This document shows, piece by piece, positions 1 through 8,558 of a stretch of 64,000 nt of DNA (positions within the stretch are counted from its first letter, which is position 1; each line of letters opens with the position of its first letter). The translations under genes and the position numbers were made by a program. Below the pieces are notes generated by a model, which worked only from the letters and a program-made list of their open reading frames with translations, was not told the DNA's origin and did not search any database. This DNA is from Ga0077555 sp046154645 (GTDB lineage: Bacteria; Pseudomonadota; Alphaproteobacteria; Rhizobiales; Hyphomicrobiaceae), in assembly GCA_046154645.1 (NCBI GenBank), contig JBJXDZ010000109.1, positions 1 to 64,000 of the forward strand. Direction: 5' to 3'.

Positions 1-138
1 CGCGCAGGCCGGCTTGCCGCCCCAGCGGGCCTTGATCCAGTACGCACGGCAGTCCTCTTCCGTCTTGAAACGCGCCTCGAACGCCGGTGCGGTCTTGGGG
101 AAGTCACGCCACAGATCGTCCGGCATCGTGTCGGTCAT
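1..138 (-). CDS. IS1595-family transposase, N-terminal fragment
   Basis: Only the first 46 codons lie in the window; the rest runs off the left edge. The visible protein begins MTDTMPDDLWRDFPKTAPAF and continues through an acidic stretch, an EEDCRAYWI motif and an RWGGKPAC motif. This matches the start of IS1595/ISXO2-type transposases, where the last cysteine opens a zinc ribbon. The start is supported by a strong AGGAGA ribosome site about 6 bases upstream. Whether the element is intact cannot be told from here. It lies about 130 bases from a tRNA gene, a common accessory-DNA boundary. Confidence 0.75.
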   Translation of the reverse strand, partial: MTDTMPDDLWRDFPKTAPAFEARFKTEEDCRAYWIKARWGGKPACA

Positions 139-271
139 GGTCCATCTCCTTGATGCCACTCACCCATCCCATGATTGCGCCTGAACTAAGGGGACAGGCA
201 TGTTGAGATTGTCACTCGGCGCTGGACGGATATACGAAAATATAAACAATTATTTCAATGGGTTCAGGGCA

Positions 272-357
272 TGGTGGGGGAAGTAGGACTCGAACCTACG
301 AAGCGATAACGCAGCGGATTTACAGTCCGCCCCCTTTGCCGCTCGGGACATTCCCCC
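272..357 (-). tRNA. tRNA-Tyr (GTA anticodon)
   Basis: Read on the minus strand, this 86-base cloverleaf has a 7-bp acceptor stem GGGGGAA/TTCCCCC, an anticodon loop CTGTAAA giving GTA, a long variable arm as expected for bacterial tRNA-Tyr, the T-arm motif GGTTCGAGTCC, and an encoded CCA tail at 272-274. The long variable arm and the GTA anticodon together make the identity secure. Confidence 0.96.
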
Positions 358-855
358 AAGCCCTGTCGTGCAGCTGCGGCAAACGTAACAGCCAACGAGC
401 ATTGCCCCGCGCTGACGCAGGGCCGCCGGCAGTCTTATGGGGAGGCGGGCTGTGCCTGTCAACAGCTATCGGGGGCGACCTGAAGCCGGGCCGGCCTGGG
501 CCGCGCGGTGGCGCGGGATGGTCGCGGGGCGCTGTCGGGATGGTCGAGATCTGCTCTTTGGTGAACCGACTTTGCCTCTCCATCGACCGCCCCTGGGTTT
601 GGGCACGACTTCTGTCTGGCAGAATTCAGTATGGGCCAATCAATTCCAGCGCAGATCGAAGTTTGCGGGGGTGGGCGAACTGGCGAAAGGCCTCGCGCAC
701 GCTCAGGGACGCTCGGCCACGGCGATCGAGCATCTCTTGGCTACCCATGGTGCGGCCGAGGTGCTGCAGCCTGCCGGCGCGGTCGCGCGTGAGTTAACCT
801 CGTTTTCGCGGCAAAATGGTAAATTTCCGGGCGCGGGAAGCACCCCATACCGGGT
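358..855. other. Intergenic stretch, no convincing intact gene; possible IS3 orfA remnant
   Basis: No frame in this stretch has a recognisable complete protein. On the minus strand near 540-583 a short frame starts MERQSRFTKEQIS, which resembles the beginning of IS3-family OrfA proteins (typically R-S-R-F-T-E-E-Q-I) and then loses all similarity, so it may be an insertion-sequence scar. The promoter of the tRNA-Tyr gene should lie just above position 357 but no clear boxes are visible. Confidence 0.35.
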
Positions 856-881
856 CGCAAAAGGGCTCATGCCTTTTTGCG
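856..881. terminator. Hairpin at the 3' end of the HExxH gene
   Basis: Two 11-base arms, CGCAAAAGGGC and GCCTTTTTGCG, pair with a single G-T pair around a TCAT loop. The loop contains the stop codon (TGA on the minus strand) of the HExxH-protein gene. It is probably a transcription terminator, although no T-run follows the stem. Confidence 0.5.
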
Positions 882-1559
882 GGGTCGAGTCGGAGACACA
901 CTGCCAGCGCGACGGGCGGAGCCCTTCGCCTTCGGTGCGCGACGCGGCTTCGGCCTAGCTGGTGATTTCCGACGCATCGCCACGCGATCCATCTCGGCCG
1001 GCGTCACCAACGGCAGCAGGCCATGTTGCCGGTACAGCGCACCGAGCGACTCCCAGTCGGCCAGCACCGTGCGATATATCCAGCGATAGCCCCATTGCGT
1101 GTCGGCCACCGCCGCCGCGCGCTCGCGCCCGATGAGCTCCGTGGCGGCCGCGATCTCGAGCCAGCACACGACGAGATGCATGTAGGTCTGCTCATAGTTG
1201 CGCGCGCCTTCGGGCAGCTTCGTCGGCGCCGTCGGGTAGCGGCGCACCAGTTCATCGAAGAAAGGCGCCACCGGATCATGGTCGGGACCGCCCAGCCGCC
1301 AGAGATACCAATGCATCTGCTCGTGCAGGTAGGTGGAGAGCAGCAGATCCTCGGTCTCGGCGAAGCGGGTGCCGAGGGTGAGAATCGGATGGCTGTGCGT
1401 GGGACCGGCCGGCACGACCTGGATCAGGCGCGTGTACTCGAAGCGCGCCAGATCGTGCCGCTTTCTCAGCGCCACCAGCGTGTCGCGCACGCGCTGCGCC
1501 TCGCGCTCGGCGTGGGCGAGATCGATGTCGATGCGGAAGCTGTCGTCGCGTGTGGCCAT
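867..1559 (-). CDS. Conserved hypothetical protein with HExxH metalloprotease-like motif
   Basis: This 230-residue protein has the sequence HEQMHWYL at about residues 79-86, which fits the zinc-binding HExxH signature, and a following alpha-helical domain rich in Trp and Tyr. The last 30 residues are very basic (RRKSPARPKPRRAPKAKG and similar). No signal peptide is seen, so it is probably cytoplasmic. The start at 1559 (MATRDDSF) is preferred; an ATG eight codons upstream is also possible. The third zinc ligand cannot be assigned by eye. It may be a small metallopeptidase or a non-enzymatic relative. The gene is last in a minus-strand run behind the MBL-fold gene, 90 bases away. Confidence 0.65.
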   Translation of the reverse strand: MATRDDSFRIDIDLAHAEREAQRVRDTLVALRKRHDLARFEYTRLIQVVPAGPTHSHPILTLGTRFAETEDLLLSTYLHEQMHWYLWRLGGPDHDPVAPFFDELVRRYPTAPTKLPEGARNYEQTYMHLVVCWLEIAAATELIGRERAAAVADTQWGYRWIYRTVLADWESLGALYRQHGLLPLVTPAEMDRVAMRRKSPARPKPRRAPKAKGSARRAGSVSPTRPRKKA

Positions 1560-1649
1560 GGGCGACCAGCATCGCAGACCCACACGCGGCGCGGCATGCG
1601 GCGCTTGGGGTTGTGGAGAAGGTGTGGAGAAACGCGCGGAATAGCCGCA

Positions 1650-2462
1650 CTATGTCTCGCCGATCCGCGCGATGTAGCGGAAGACCGACGCCGCCAAGAC
1701 CTGCTTGCCGTTGGCGTCGATCTGGCCTCGGCCCGAAAATGCGCCGTAGATGGCATCGAAGGCGAAGGGCTGCAGGATGTCCGCCATGCGTTGCACTTTG
1801 GCGGCGGAGAGCGGAATGAGGTTCGGGTAGGACCACATGAAGCTGACGTGCCCGCTCGGCACCACCTGCAGGATGTCGCCCGAGAGCAGCACGCCCCGGC
1901 CAGCGCTGCCGGCGGCCCAGTGCAACACGGTGCCGCCGTCGAAGTGGCCTCCGAGCCGAATGAGCGTGAGGCCCGGTGCAATGGCCTGGCTGTCGCCCTC
2001 CCAGAACTGCACGGCTGGGTCGGCGTGCATCACCCATTGTCGATCCGCCGCGTGCAGGTAGATCGGCACGCCGCCGAACGCGCGGCTCCAGGCCACCATG
2101 GTCGTGTAGTAATGCGGGTGCGAGATCGCGATCGCGGCGATGCCGCCAAGGCCCTGCACAACGTCAACGGTGGCGTCGTCGATCAGGGTGAGGCAATCCC
2201 ACAGCACATTGCCGGCTGCAGTGCGCGCCAGGATCGCCCGCTGGCCAATGCCGAAGGCCGGCGTGGTCTCGATAGTGGTCAAGCCGGCCGCCAGACGGCG
2301 GAACTTGTTGCTGTGCGCGTGGCGCAGCCGCTCCAGCGTCGTCCAGGATTGGCCGGAGGCCGGCACATACTGGCGCTCGTCGACGCAAATCGGACACGCT
2401 TCGGGTGGCGCGTCGGAGGGCGGATACTGCGTGCCACAAGCGGTGCAGATGAAAGCGTCCAT
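1650..2462 (-). CDS. MBL-fold metallo-hydrolase with N-terminal rubredoxin-like zinc ribbon
   Basis: The 270-residue protein starts with a CxxC-CxxC ribbon (C6, C9, C23, C26) followed by a metallo-beta-lactamase-like domain. In place of the canonical HxHxDH motif it reads SHPHYYT, so the Asp and the third His are absent. The later GGHFDGG and SGDILQ segments correspond to the other metal-ligand motifs. The family usually acts as a hydrolase of thioester, phosphoester or lactam-type bonds, but the changed first motif suggests altered metal loading. The ribbon may bind iron or zinc. It lies 66 bases after the DHA2 transporter gene and may be co-transcribed with it. Substrate unknown. Confidence 0.8.
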   Translation of the reverse strand: MDAFICTACGTQYPPSDAPPEACPICVDERQYVPASGQSWTTLERLRHAHSNKFRRLAAGLTTIETTPAFGIGQRAILARTAAGNVLWDCLTLIDDATVDVVQGLGGIAAIAISHPHYYTTMVAWSRAFGGVPIYLHAADRQWVMHADPAVQFWEGDSQAIAPGLTLIRLGGHFDGGTVLHWAAGSAGRGVLLSGDILQVVPSGHVSFMWSYPNLIPLSAAKVQRMADILQPFAFDAIYGAFSGRGQIDANGKQVLAASVFRYIARIGET

Positions 2463-2528
2463 GGGCCTGACGATAGGACAGTTCTGCGGCAGATTCCAGC
2501 TTGGCCACAGCGTTGAGGCTGGTGCGGC

Positions 2529-4052
2529 TCACCGTTTCGCGCGGCCGAGCATCCAGGCGAACGGGATCGCCGCGAGAGAGGCCAGCATGTACAGCCAGAA
2601 GGCGTTGAGATAGCCGATCATGGCCGCCTGCCGGTTGACCTCGCGCGCAAGCTTGGCGATGTCCGGCAGCGTTTCGACGGACCAGGATCCCACCACCCAG
2701 GGCATGCTGAGCGCGCGATTGTAGGGTGAGATGTACTCGCCAAGGCGGCTGTAGTTGGCGCCGGTCGCGCGCACGATCTCGGCCACCGATAGCGAAATGA
2801 AGAAGCTCGAGCCGATGTTGCGCATGAGATGAAAAACAGCCATCGCCTCGGCGCGCGAGGCCGCGGGCAAGGTGCGGAATGCGGTCAAGGACATGGGCAC
2901 CCAGATGACGCCGATGGCAAGGCCCTGCAGGAAGCCGTTCGCCGCCAGCACGCTGCGATCGACGTTGAGGTCGATGGAGGCCAGCCAATAGCCGGAGATG
3001 GCATGCAGGGCGAAGCCGGCCACCATGCCATAACGCGGGTCGGTGCGGCCGAGCCAGTTGGAGAGGAAGAAGCCGACCACGGCGCCAAGCCCGCGCCAAC
3101 TGATGATATAGCCGATCAGGCTGTCGGGATAACCGGCGTGCGCCTGCAACAGCTGCGGCAGCAACACCATCGGTGTGAAGTTGAGCATGCCGAATATGGT
3201 CACCAGCAGAAAGCCCAGCACGTAATTGCGGTCACGCAGCAGGCTCGGGCTGAGGAACGGCTTCTTTGCCGTGACGGAATGCGCGACGAAAACGTACAGC
3301 GCCACCGCGGCCAGGCCGGTCGCGATCATGATCTCCGTCGACTGGAACCAGTCGAGCCGCTGGCCGCGCGAGAGCACGATCTGCGCCAGCGCCAGCGCCG
3401 AGGCGAGCGCCAGAAAACCGGTCCAATCGAACTCGGGTTTCTCGCCGGGCTTATCGACGGGCAGCGTGAAGCGGAAGCCGAAGAAGGCCATGACGCCGAA
3501 CGGTACGGTCAGATAAAACACCCACCGCCAGCTCCATAACTCCGCGATGTAGCCGCCAATCGACGGGCCGATGACGGGCCCTGCCATGTTGGTGACGCCG
3601 AACACGGAAATGGCGAGGGGATGCTGGCGGCTTGGGAACACGCTGAGCAGGATCACCTGGCCGAGCGGCACCAGCGCGGCGCCACCTCCGCCCTGCACGA
3701 TGCGCCACAGCACCAGGCTTTCCAGCGACGCCGCAAGGCCGCAGCACAGTGTGCCGATGGTGAAGATCGCCATGCTCCAGATCATGACGTTGCGCGAGCC
3801 GAAACGGGCGACGAGCCAGCCGGTCATGGGCGTCACGATGGCGGTTGCCAGAATATTGAAGGTGACGGTCCAGGCGATTTCGTCCTGCGTCGCCGACATG
3901 GCTCCCTGCATCTGCGGCTGCAGGCCGGAGGCCACGAGAATGGTGGCGTTGTAGAGCGTCGAGCCGAGCACGATCGAGGCCATGATCAGCCAGCGCTGCG
4001 TGACCGAGACCTGGACCAAAGGGTCGGAGGGTGGGGACGGGGATTGTGACAT
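2529..4052 (-). CDS. DHA2-family MFS multidrug efflux transporter (EmrB/QacA type)
   Basis: This 507-residue inner-membrane protein has about 14 hydrophobic segments, the length and layout of drug:H+ antiporters of the DHA2 group. An MFS motif A-like segment (GWLVARFGSRNVMIW) follows transmembrane segment 2, and a motif C-like GPVIGPSIGGYI lies in segment 5. The start at 4052 (MSQSPSPPS) directly precedes the first membrane region; upstream in-frame sequence is low-complexity and unlikely to be translated. No adjacent EmrA-like membrane fusion protein is present, so partner and substrate are unknown. It is downstream of hyuB on the same strand. Confidence 0.88.
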   Translation of the reverse strand: MSQSPSPPSDPLVQVSVTQRWLIMASIVLGSTLYNATILVASGLQPQMQGAMSATQDEIAWTVTFNILATAIVTPMTGWLVARFGSRNVMIWSMAIFTIGTLCCGLAASLESLVLWRIVQGGGGAALVPLGQVILLSVFPSRQHPLAISVFGVTNMAGPVIGPSIGGYIAELWSWRWVFYLTVPFGVMAFFGFRFTLPVDKPGEKPEFDWTGFLALASALALAQIVLSRGQRLDWFQSTEIMIATGLAAVALYVFVAHSVTAKKPFLSPSLLRDRNYVLGFLLVTIFGMLNFTPMVLLPQLLQAHAGYPDSLIGYIISWRGLGAVVGFFLSNWLGRTDPRYGMVAGFALHAISGYWLASIDLNVDRSVLAANGFLQGLAIGVIWVPMSLTAFRTLPAASRAEAMAVFHLMRNIGSSFFISLSVAEIVRATGANYSRLGEYISPYNRALSMPWVVGSWSVETLPDIAKLAREVNRQAAMIGYLNAFWLYMLASLAAIPFAWMLGRAKR

Positions 4053-4236
4053 GGCTCGCGTCGGCAGCTCCGGTGGCCGGCGCGGCGCCCGCGTGAATTC
4101 GGCACTGCGTGTCTCTACCTGAGCCGCCGCGGCGGCGCCATGAGACAGCGCCGCGCATCGCGCAGGGGGCAGCGAAGCGAGAGATTGTGGCAACGTGCCT
4201 GGTTTGGCGTCACAGGTTGCGAAGCAGGAAGTACAG

Positions 4237-5874
4237 TCAGCCCGGCTCGCCGTAAACAGTTCGCGCCGCTTCAGTCGACACGTAACCCTCGGCCACATCG
4301 AGCGCGACGGCCGCGCGGTCGCGTTCCCTAGGGTTGCCATAGCCGCCGCCGCCGGCTTCGGTGATGGTCATGCGGCTTCCCGGCGCCACCTCGATACGGC
4401 CCTTGGCGTGGACCGCCTGACCGTCCACGGCATGTGTGCGCTTGGCTCCAAGGCCGCCACCAAAGATGCCCTTTGACGGAAACTCGGTTCGGTTGCCCAT
4501 GCCGAGCATGACCAGGATCTCGCCGGTATCGTTGCGCATCACGACTTCCTGGCCGAGACCGCCGCGGAACTTGCCGGGGCCGCCCGTGTCGGCGAGCAGC
4601 TTCTTGTGCTCGATGGTTGTATGCGTCAGCGTTTCCCAGACTTCCACCGGCACCGCCGCCATGTTCGAGGGATGCGGCAACGTCGACCAACCGTCGAGGC
4701 GATCGAGCGCGCCATAGCCGCCGGCCGCGAAATAGATGGTCGAGAACGGCCGCCCATCGCGGCGACGACCCTGATAGGTGATGAGGTTCATCATGCCGCT
4801 GTCAGCCTGCACGCGATCGGGGCAGGCTTCCGCCAGCGCGCCATAGATCAGCGGCGTCACGAAGTGGCCCATGGCGTGGCGGCCACCGGTCGGGAATGGC
4901 GGCTGCGCATTGAGAATGCAACCCAAGGGCGCGCGCGCACGAATGGGCGCGGTGGAGCCCTGGTTGTTCGGGATCGATGGCAACGTCAGCGTCTTGATGG
5001 CATGCAGCGTCATGGCGTTGGTGTAGCAGAAGGGCACGTTGACCCCGGCGCGCACGCAGCCCGAGGTGCCGTCGAAATCGACCTCGACGCTGTCGCCCTT
5101 GACGTCGATGCGCACCACGTACGTGACGGGCCCCGAGAAGCCTTCGACCTCAATGCGATTGCGATAGGTGCCGTCCTTGAAATCGCGGATCTTGCCCCGC
5201 ATGGCCGCTTCCGAATGGCTGCGAATGGCGCGTGACAAGGGGCCGAGGTCATCGAGGCCGTACTCGTCCATGAAGGCCAGGATCTCGCGCCCGCCAACCT
5301 CGTTGCAGGCGACGTTGGCCATGATGTCGCCCATCGTCTGTTCAGGCACGCGCACGTTGGTGCGCACGATCTCGACGATCAGCTCATTGAGCTTGCCGGC
5401 GTCGTAGAGCTTGCAAATGGGGAGGCGCAGGCCCTCCTGATAGACCTCCGTCGCCGACGAGCCGAAGCCCGTGCCGCCGATGTCGGGCAGATGCGTGATG
5501 CTCATCGTGTAGGCGACGATTCTGCCTTTGCGGAACACCGGCCGCATCATGGTGATGTCGAACAGGTGCCCGGTGCCGAGCCAGGGATCGTTGGTGATGA
5601 TGACGTCACCGGGCTTCAGCGTGTGCGCCGGAAAGCGCTTCAGCATATGCTGCGCGGTGATCGGCGCCGAGCCGATGAACACCGGCACGCTGAAGGTGCC
5701 CTGCGCGATCGAGTTGGCATCGGCATCGAGCACGACGCAGGTGAGATCGTAGCTCTCGTTGACGATGGTCGAGAACGACGTGCGCACCAGCGTGGTGACG
5801 ATCTCGTCAGTCAGCGACACCAGCCGGTCCCACATGATGCCAAGTGAGACGGCGTCGAAGGTTTTGTCCTGCAT
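4237..5874 (-). CDS. hyuB: Hydantoinase B / oxoprolinase subunit family protein
   Basis: This 545-residue protein is collinear with HyuB, the partner of the ATP-dependent HyuA subunit in N-methylhydantoinase, 5-oxoprolinase and acetone/acetophenone carboxylase-type complexes. Recognisable family blocks are DVIITNDPWLGTGHLFDIT near residue 90, THLPDIGG near 130, the C-terminal GGPGKFRGGLGQ block and the terminal GGGGYGNPRER. The ATG at 5874 is chosen because an AAGGGGAT ribosome site lies at good spacing; a GTG one codon earlier is possible. hyuA lies upstream on the same strand but is separated by about 410 bases of repeats. The true substrate, a cyclic amide or a ketone, cannot be told. Confidence 0.9.
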   Translation of the reverse strand: MQDKTFDAVSLGIMWDRLVSLTDEIVTTLVRTSFSTIVNESYDLTCVVLDADANSIAQGTFSVPVFIGSAPITAQHMLKRFPAHTLKPGDVIITNDPWLGTGHLFDITMMRPVFRKGRIVAYTMSITHLPDIGGTGFGSSATEVYQEGLRLPICKLYDAGKLNELIVEIVRTNVRVPEQTMGDIMANVACNEVGGREILAFMDEYGLDDLGPLSRAIRSHSEAAMRGKIRDFKDGTYRNRIEVEGFSGPVTYVVRIDVKGDSVEVDFDGTSGCVRAGVNVPFCYTNAMTLHAIKTLTLPSIPNNQGSTAPIRARAPLGCILNAQPPFPTGGRHAMGHFVTPLIYGALAEACPDRVQADSGMMNLITYQGRRRDGRPFSTIYFAAGGYGALDRLDGWSTLPHPSNMAAVPVEVWETLTHTTIEHKKLLADTGGPGKFRGGLGQEVVMRNDTGEILVMLGMGNRTEFPSKGIFGGGLGAKRTHAVDGQAVHAKGRIEVAPGSRMTITEAGGGGYGNPRERDRAAVALDVAEGYVSTEAARTVYGEPG

Positions 5875-5888
5875 CACGATCCCCTTTG

Positions 5889-6000
5889 TAGGGCGTCAAT
5901 AGGCGCGCCCTTGAGCGCCGTATTGCGCCGGTCTTCTTACCGCGAGCCCTCACCAGCCCGCGGCGCAATACGGCCACGTGCCGTGGCCTATTGCGCCCTA
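5889..6000. repeat. 112-bp imperfect inverted repeat upstream of hyuB
   Basis: The left arm contains TAGGGCGTCAATAGGC and, further in, GCCGTATTGCGCC; the right arm contains GGCGCAATACGGC and GCCTATTGCGCCCTA. Nested arms pair over most of the length, forming a long two-part hairpin. This layout is typical of short mobile palindromic elements found between alphaproteobacterial genes. It begins 14 bases upstream of the hyuB ATG, so a transcript through it would fold just before the ribosome site. Confidence 0.7.
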
Positions 6001-6003
6001 CGC

Positions 6004-6057
6004 TCAGGCCTCTACCAACTCAGCGACAAGATTGAGCCGTGCGTCCACCGTCATGCG
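6004..6057 (-). pseudogene. Vestigial C-terminal fragment of a second hyuA
   Basis: On the minus strand this piece reads TRMTVDARLNLVAELVEA then stop. The end of the intact hyuA reads DRVTVDARLNLIAELAGG in the same relative place. The nucleotides match at roughly four in five positions, including 15 identical bases (CCGTGCGTCCACCGT on the plus strand). No further HyuA similarity is seen upstream of the fragment. It looks like the tail of an older or paralogous hyuA, cut off when repeats entered the hyuA-hyuB gap. Confidence 0.6.
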
Positions 6058-6147
6058 TGTGGTCGGGTTTCTGCAAAACGGAATGGGTGCATCCGGTCGC
6101 ATCCCTCGCCGTGATAGGGAGTTGGCCCGAAGCTTCTCACATCTCTC

Positions 6148-6239
6148 CGTCATTCCCGCGCAGGCGGGAACCCAAGTGCCTGTCAACAGGTGCTGTGGTG
6201 AGGAGATGCGCGTAGGTTCCCGCCGACGCGGGAATGACG
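6148..6239. repeat. Inverted-repeat element with CGTCATTCCCGCG ends
   Basis: The 92-base element begins with CGTCATTCCCGCGCAGGCGG and ends with the near-exact reverse complement (about 25 bases per arm, two mismatches). Each arm is itself a small palindrome (TTCCCGC..GCGGGAA). The translated arms give the FPRRREP and VPACAGMT strings that are frequent in spurious annotations, a mark of this widespread intergenic element type. It separates hyuA from the hyuA tail fragment. Confidence 0.75.
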
Positions 6240-6284
6240 CGTGTGGGTGGGATTGCGGTTTAATTCCAAGACCAATCATCACCG

Positions 6285-8396
6285 TCATTGCACAGCGCGC
6301 CGCCATGTCCCTGACTCCCCACCCGCCAGTTCGGCGATCAGGTTCAGCCGTGCGTCCACCGTGACGCGATCGCCAGCGCCGACGACACAGGTGCTCTCGT
6401 GCTCCTCGATCAGCGCCGGGCCGGCAATGCTCATGCCGGGCTTGAGCGCGTAGCGGTCATAAACGGGCCAATCGACCAGGGCAGCCTTGCGCGCATCATA
6501 GGCCTTGCGCGTGCCTTTCAATGCCGTGGGAGCGCCGACCTTGCCGGTGAGGTCGAACCGCTGGCCGAGATCTGGCGAGGGGCCGGCAGCCTCCACTTTC
6601 CAGGTGACGATCTCGGCGGGCTCATCGAGGCGCAGGGTGAAGTTGCTCTCATAAGCGGCGCCAAACAACGCGCCGAGCTGCGTGAAGAGCGAGCCTGGAT
6701 CGGGGGCGGCGGGCAACTCCACCTCGATCTCGTGGCCCTGGCCCTGATAGCGCATGTCCAGGCGGCGCACGATGCGGATGTCGTGTTCCGCGACGCCTGC
6801 CTGGCGCAGGAACGCTGCTGCATCGGCCTCCAGCGCCCGGAAGGTTTCGGCGAACGTCTTGGCATCGAGATCGGCGACATGCACGCGCCGTGATCGCGCC
6901 ACCTCGAAGGCGAGTGGTGACACGAGCAGGCCCAACGCCGACATGACGCCAGCCGCAACGGGGAACACGACGCGCGGAATTTTCAGCTTCCTGGCAATCG
7001 ACAGCGCATGCAGCGGGCCTGAGCCGCCGAAGGCCACCATGCTGCCCGAACGATAATCGAAACCGCGCTCGGTGGCGTGGATGCGGAAGGCGCGCGCCAC
7101 GTCCTCGCAGATGATGTCGTGGATGCCCCAGGCGGCGCGCAATGTTTCGAGGCCGAGCGGTTTGGCGACGCCATCGCGGATCGCGGTTTCCGCCGCGCCA
7201 CGATCAAGTGCCATCTCGCCGCCAAGGAAAAACTTGTCGTCGAGGAAGCCCAGCACCAGATTGGCGTCGGTGAGCGTCGGCTTGGTGCCGCCGCGGCCGT
7301 AGCAGGCGGGCCCCGGCACCGCGCCGGCGCTGCGCGGGCCAACGCGCAACAGGCCGCGATCGTCGACCTCGGCGATGCTGCCGCCGCCCGCACCGATCTC
7401 GATCATGTCGATGACGGGGATGCGCACGGGCAGGCCACTGCCTTTGCGGAACTCGTGGATGCGCGCCACTTCCATGGCGTATTTCTTGACGGGCACACCG
7501 CCGCGCACCAGTGCACCCTTGGCCGTGGTGCCGCCCATGTCGAACGACAACAGGTTCTCAAGCTTCAGCGCGCGGCCATGGTGCGCACTCATCAGGGCGC
7601 CGGCAGCAGGTCCGGATTCGAGCGCGCGTACGGGGTAGCGCCGCGCCGTCGTGGTGGTGAGCATGCCACCCGACGAGCTCATGATGTAGAGCCGGCCCTT
7701 GAACCCCTTCGCAATCAGGCCCGTTTCCAACCGATTGAGATAGCCGTCGAACATGGGGCCGGTGAAGGCATTGACCATGGTCGTGGTCCAGCGCTCGAAC
7801 TCGCGCATGTTCGGGAACACGTCGGCAGAGGCGGAGACGAACAGCTCCGGCGCGGCCTTGGCCAGGATCTCGGCGGCGCGGCGCTCGTGGCTGGGATTGG
7901 CGTAGGCGTGGATGAAGCACACCGCCACCGCCTCGACACCCAGCGCCATGAACTGCTGCGCCGCCGCCAGCACGCCCGCCTCGTCCAGCGGCCGCTCGAT
8001 GCTGCCATCGAAGCGCGTGCGCTCATCGACTTCCAGCCGCAAGCTGCGCGGCACGAGGGGTTGCGGATACTTGATGCGCAGGTCGAACAGGTCGTAGCGG
8101 CGCTCGAACCCCATATCCATGATGTCGGGAAAGCCTGAGGTCGCCAGCATGCCTGTCTTGGCGCCGCGGCGCTCGATGACGGCGTTGGTGACCAGCGTGG
8201 TGCCGTGCACGATCTCGATCACGTCGGCCGGCGCCACCTTGGCTTGGGCGGCCAAGGCCAGACAGCCTTCGATGACGGCGCGAGCGGGATCGTCCGGCGT
8301 GGTGAGGCGCTTGTGGATGGCGACGCGGCTGGCGCGCTGGTCGAAGAGGGCAAAGTCGGTGAAGGTGCCACCGATGTCGACGCCAATTCTGTACAT
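6285..8396 (-). CDS. hyuA: Hydantoinase A / oxoprolinase, ATP-dependent subunit
   Basis: This 703-residue protein has the N-terminal hydantoinase/oxoprolinase fold with the ASKHA-type phosphate-binding loop VDIGGTFTDFALFD at residues 5-18, a second block ending in HGTTLVTNAVIERRGAKTG near 65-85, and a central SFDMGGTTAKGALV plus GAGGGSIA region. These mark ATP-using subunits that activate the cyclic amide or ketone for HyuB. ATG at 8396 is chosen because the family starts right at M-Y-R-I-G-V-D-I-G-G. It sits between dctP upstream and hyuB downstream, all on the minus strand, so uptake and ring opening of one substrate is a reasonable inference. Confidence 0.92.
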   Translation of the reverse strand: MYRIGVDIGGTFTDFALFDQRASRVAIHKRLTTPDDPARAVIEGCLALAAQAKVAPADVIEIVHGTTLVTNAVIERRGAKTGMLATSGFPDIMDMGFERRYDLFDLRIKYPQPLVPRSLRLEVDERTRFDGSIERPLDEAGVLAAAQQFMALGVEAVAVCFIHAYANPSHERRAAEILAKAAPELFVSASADVFPNMREFERWTTTMVNAFTGPMFDGYLNRLETGLIAKGFKGRLYIMSSSGGMLTTTTARRYPVRALESGPAAGALMSAHHGRALKLENLLSFDMGGTTAKGALVRGGVPVKKYAMEVARIHEFRKGSGLPVRIPVIDMIEIGAGGGSIAEVDDRGLLRVGPRSAGAVPGPACYGRGGTKPTLTDANLVLGFLDDKFFLGGEMALDRGAAETAIRDGVAKPLGLETLRAAWGIHDIICEDVARAFRIHATERGFDYRSGSMVAFGGSGPLHALSIARKLKIPRVVFPVAAGVMSALGLLVSPLAFEVARSRRVHVADLDAKTFAETFRALEADAAAFLRQAGVAEHDIRIVRRLDMRYQGQGHEIEVELPAAPDPGSLFTQLGALFGAAYESNFTLRLDEPAEIVTWKVEAAGPSPDLGQRFDLTGKVGAPTALKGTRKAYDARKAALVDWPVYDRYALKPGMSIAGPALIEEHESTCVVGAGDRVTVDARLNLIAELAGGESGTWRRAVQ

Positions 8397-8558
8397 GCTG
8401 CAGCAGGTCCGGAGCGAGGGAAGTGACTGATGTTCGATGTCACACGGCGTTTGCCAAGCGTCCAGCCCCAATTTCAGGCTTTCAGCATCCCCAAAAAGCA
8501 TGCGTCCCGCACCGAATGACCGATGCGGGACGCCGGCAGGCCTCAAGGTCTGGGGAAC

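Noticed and set aside
437..958. A 173-codon plus-strand frame over the gap after tRNA-Tyr
   Set aside because: Its middle (GELAKGLAHAQGRSATAIEH) looks protein-like, but the rest is low-complexity, there is no ribosome site, and it overlaps the real gene at 867-1559.
1023..2516. A 497-codon plus-strand frame opposite the MBL and HExxH genes
   Set aside because: It is a shadow of the minus-strand genes, rich in His/Arg/Gln with no domain; GC-rich codon bias leaves long antisense frames open.
6004..6306. A 100-codon minus-strand frame (MAARCAMTVMIGLGIKPQSH and onward)
   Set aside because: It is made of the inverted-repeat element and the hyuA tail vestige; the FPRRREP and VPACAGMT strings mark a repeat, not a gene.
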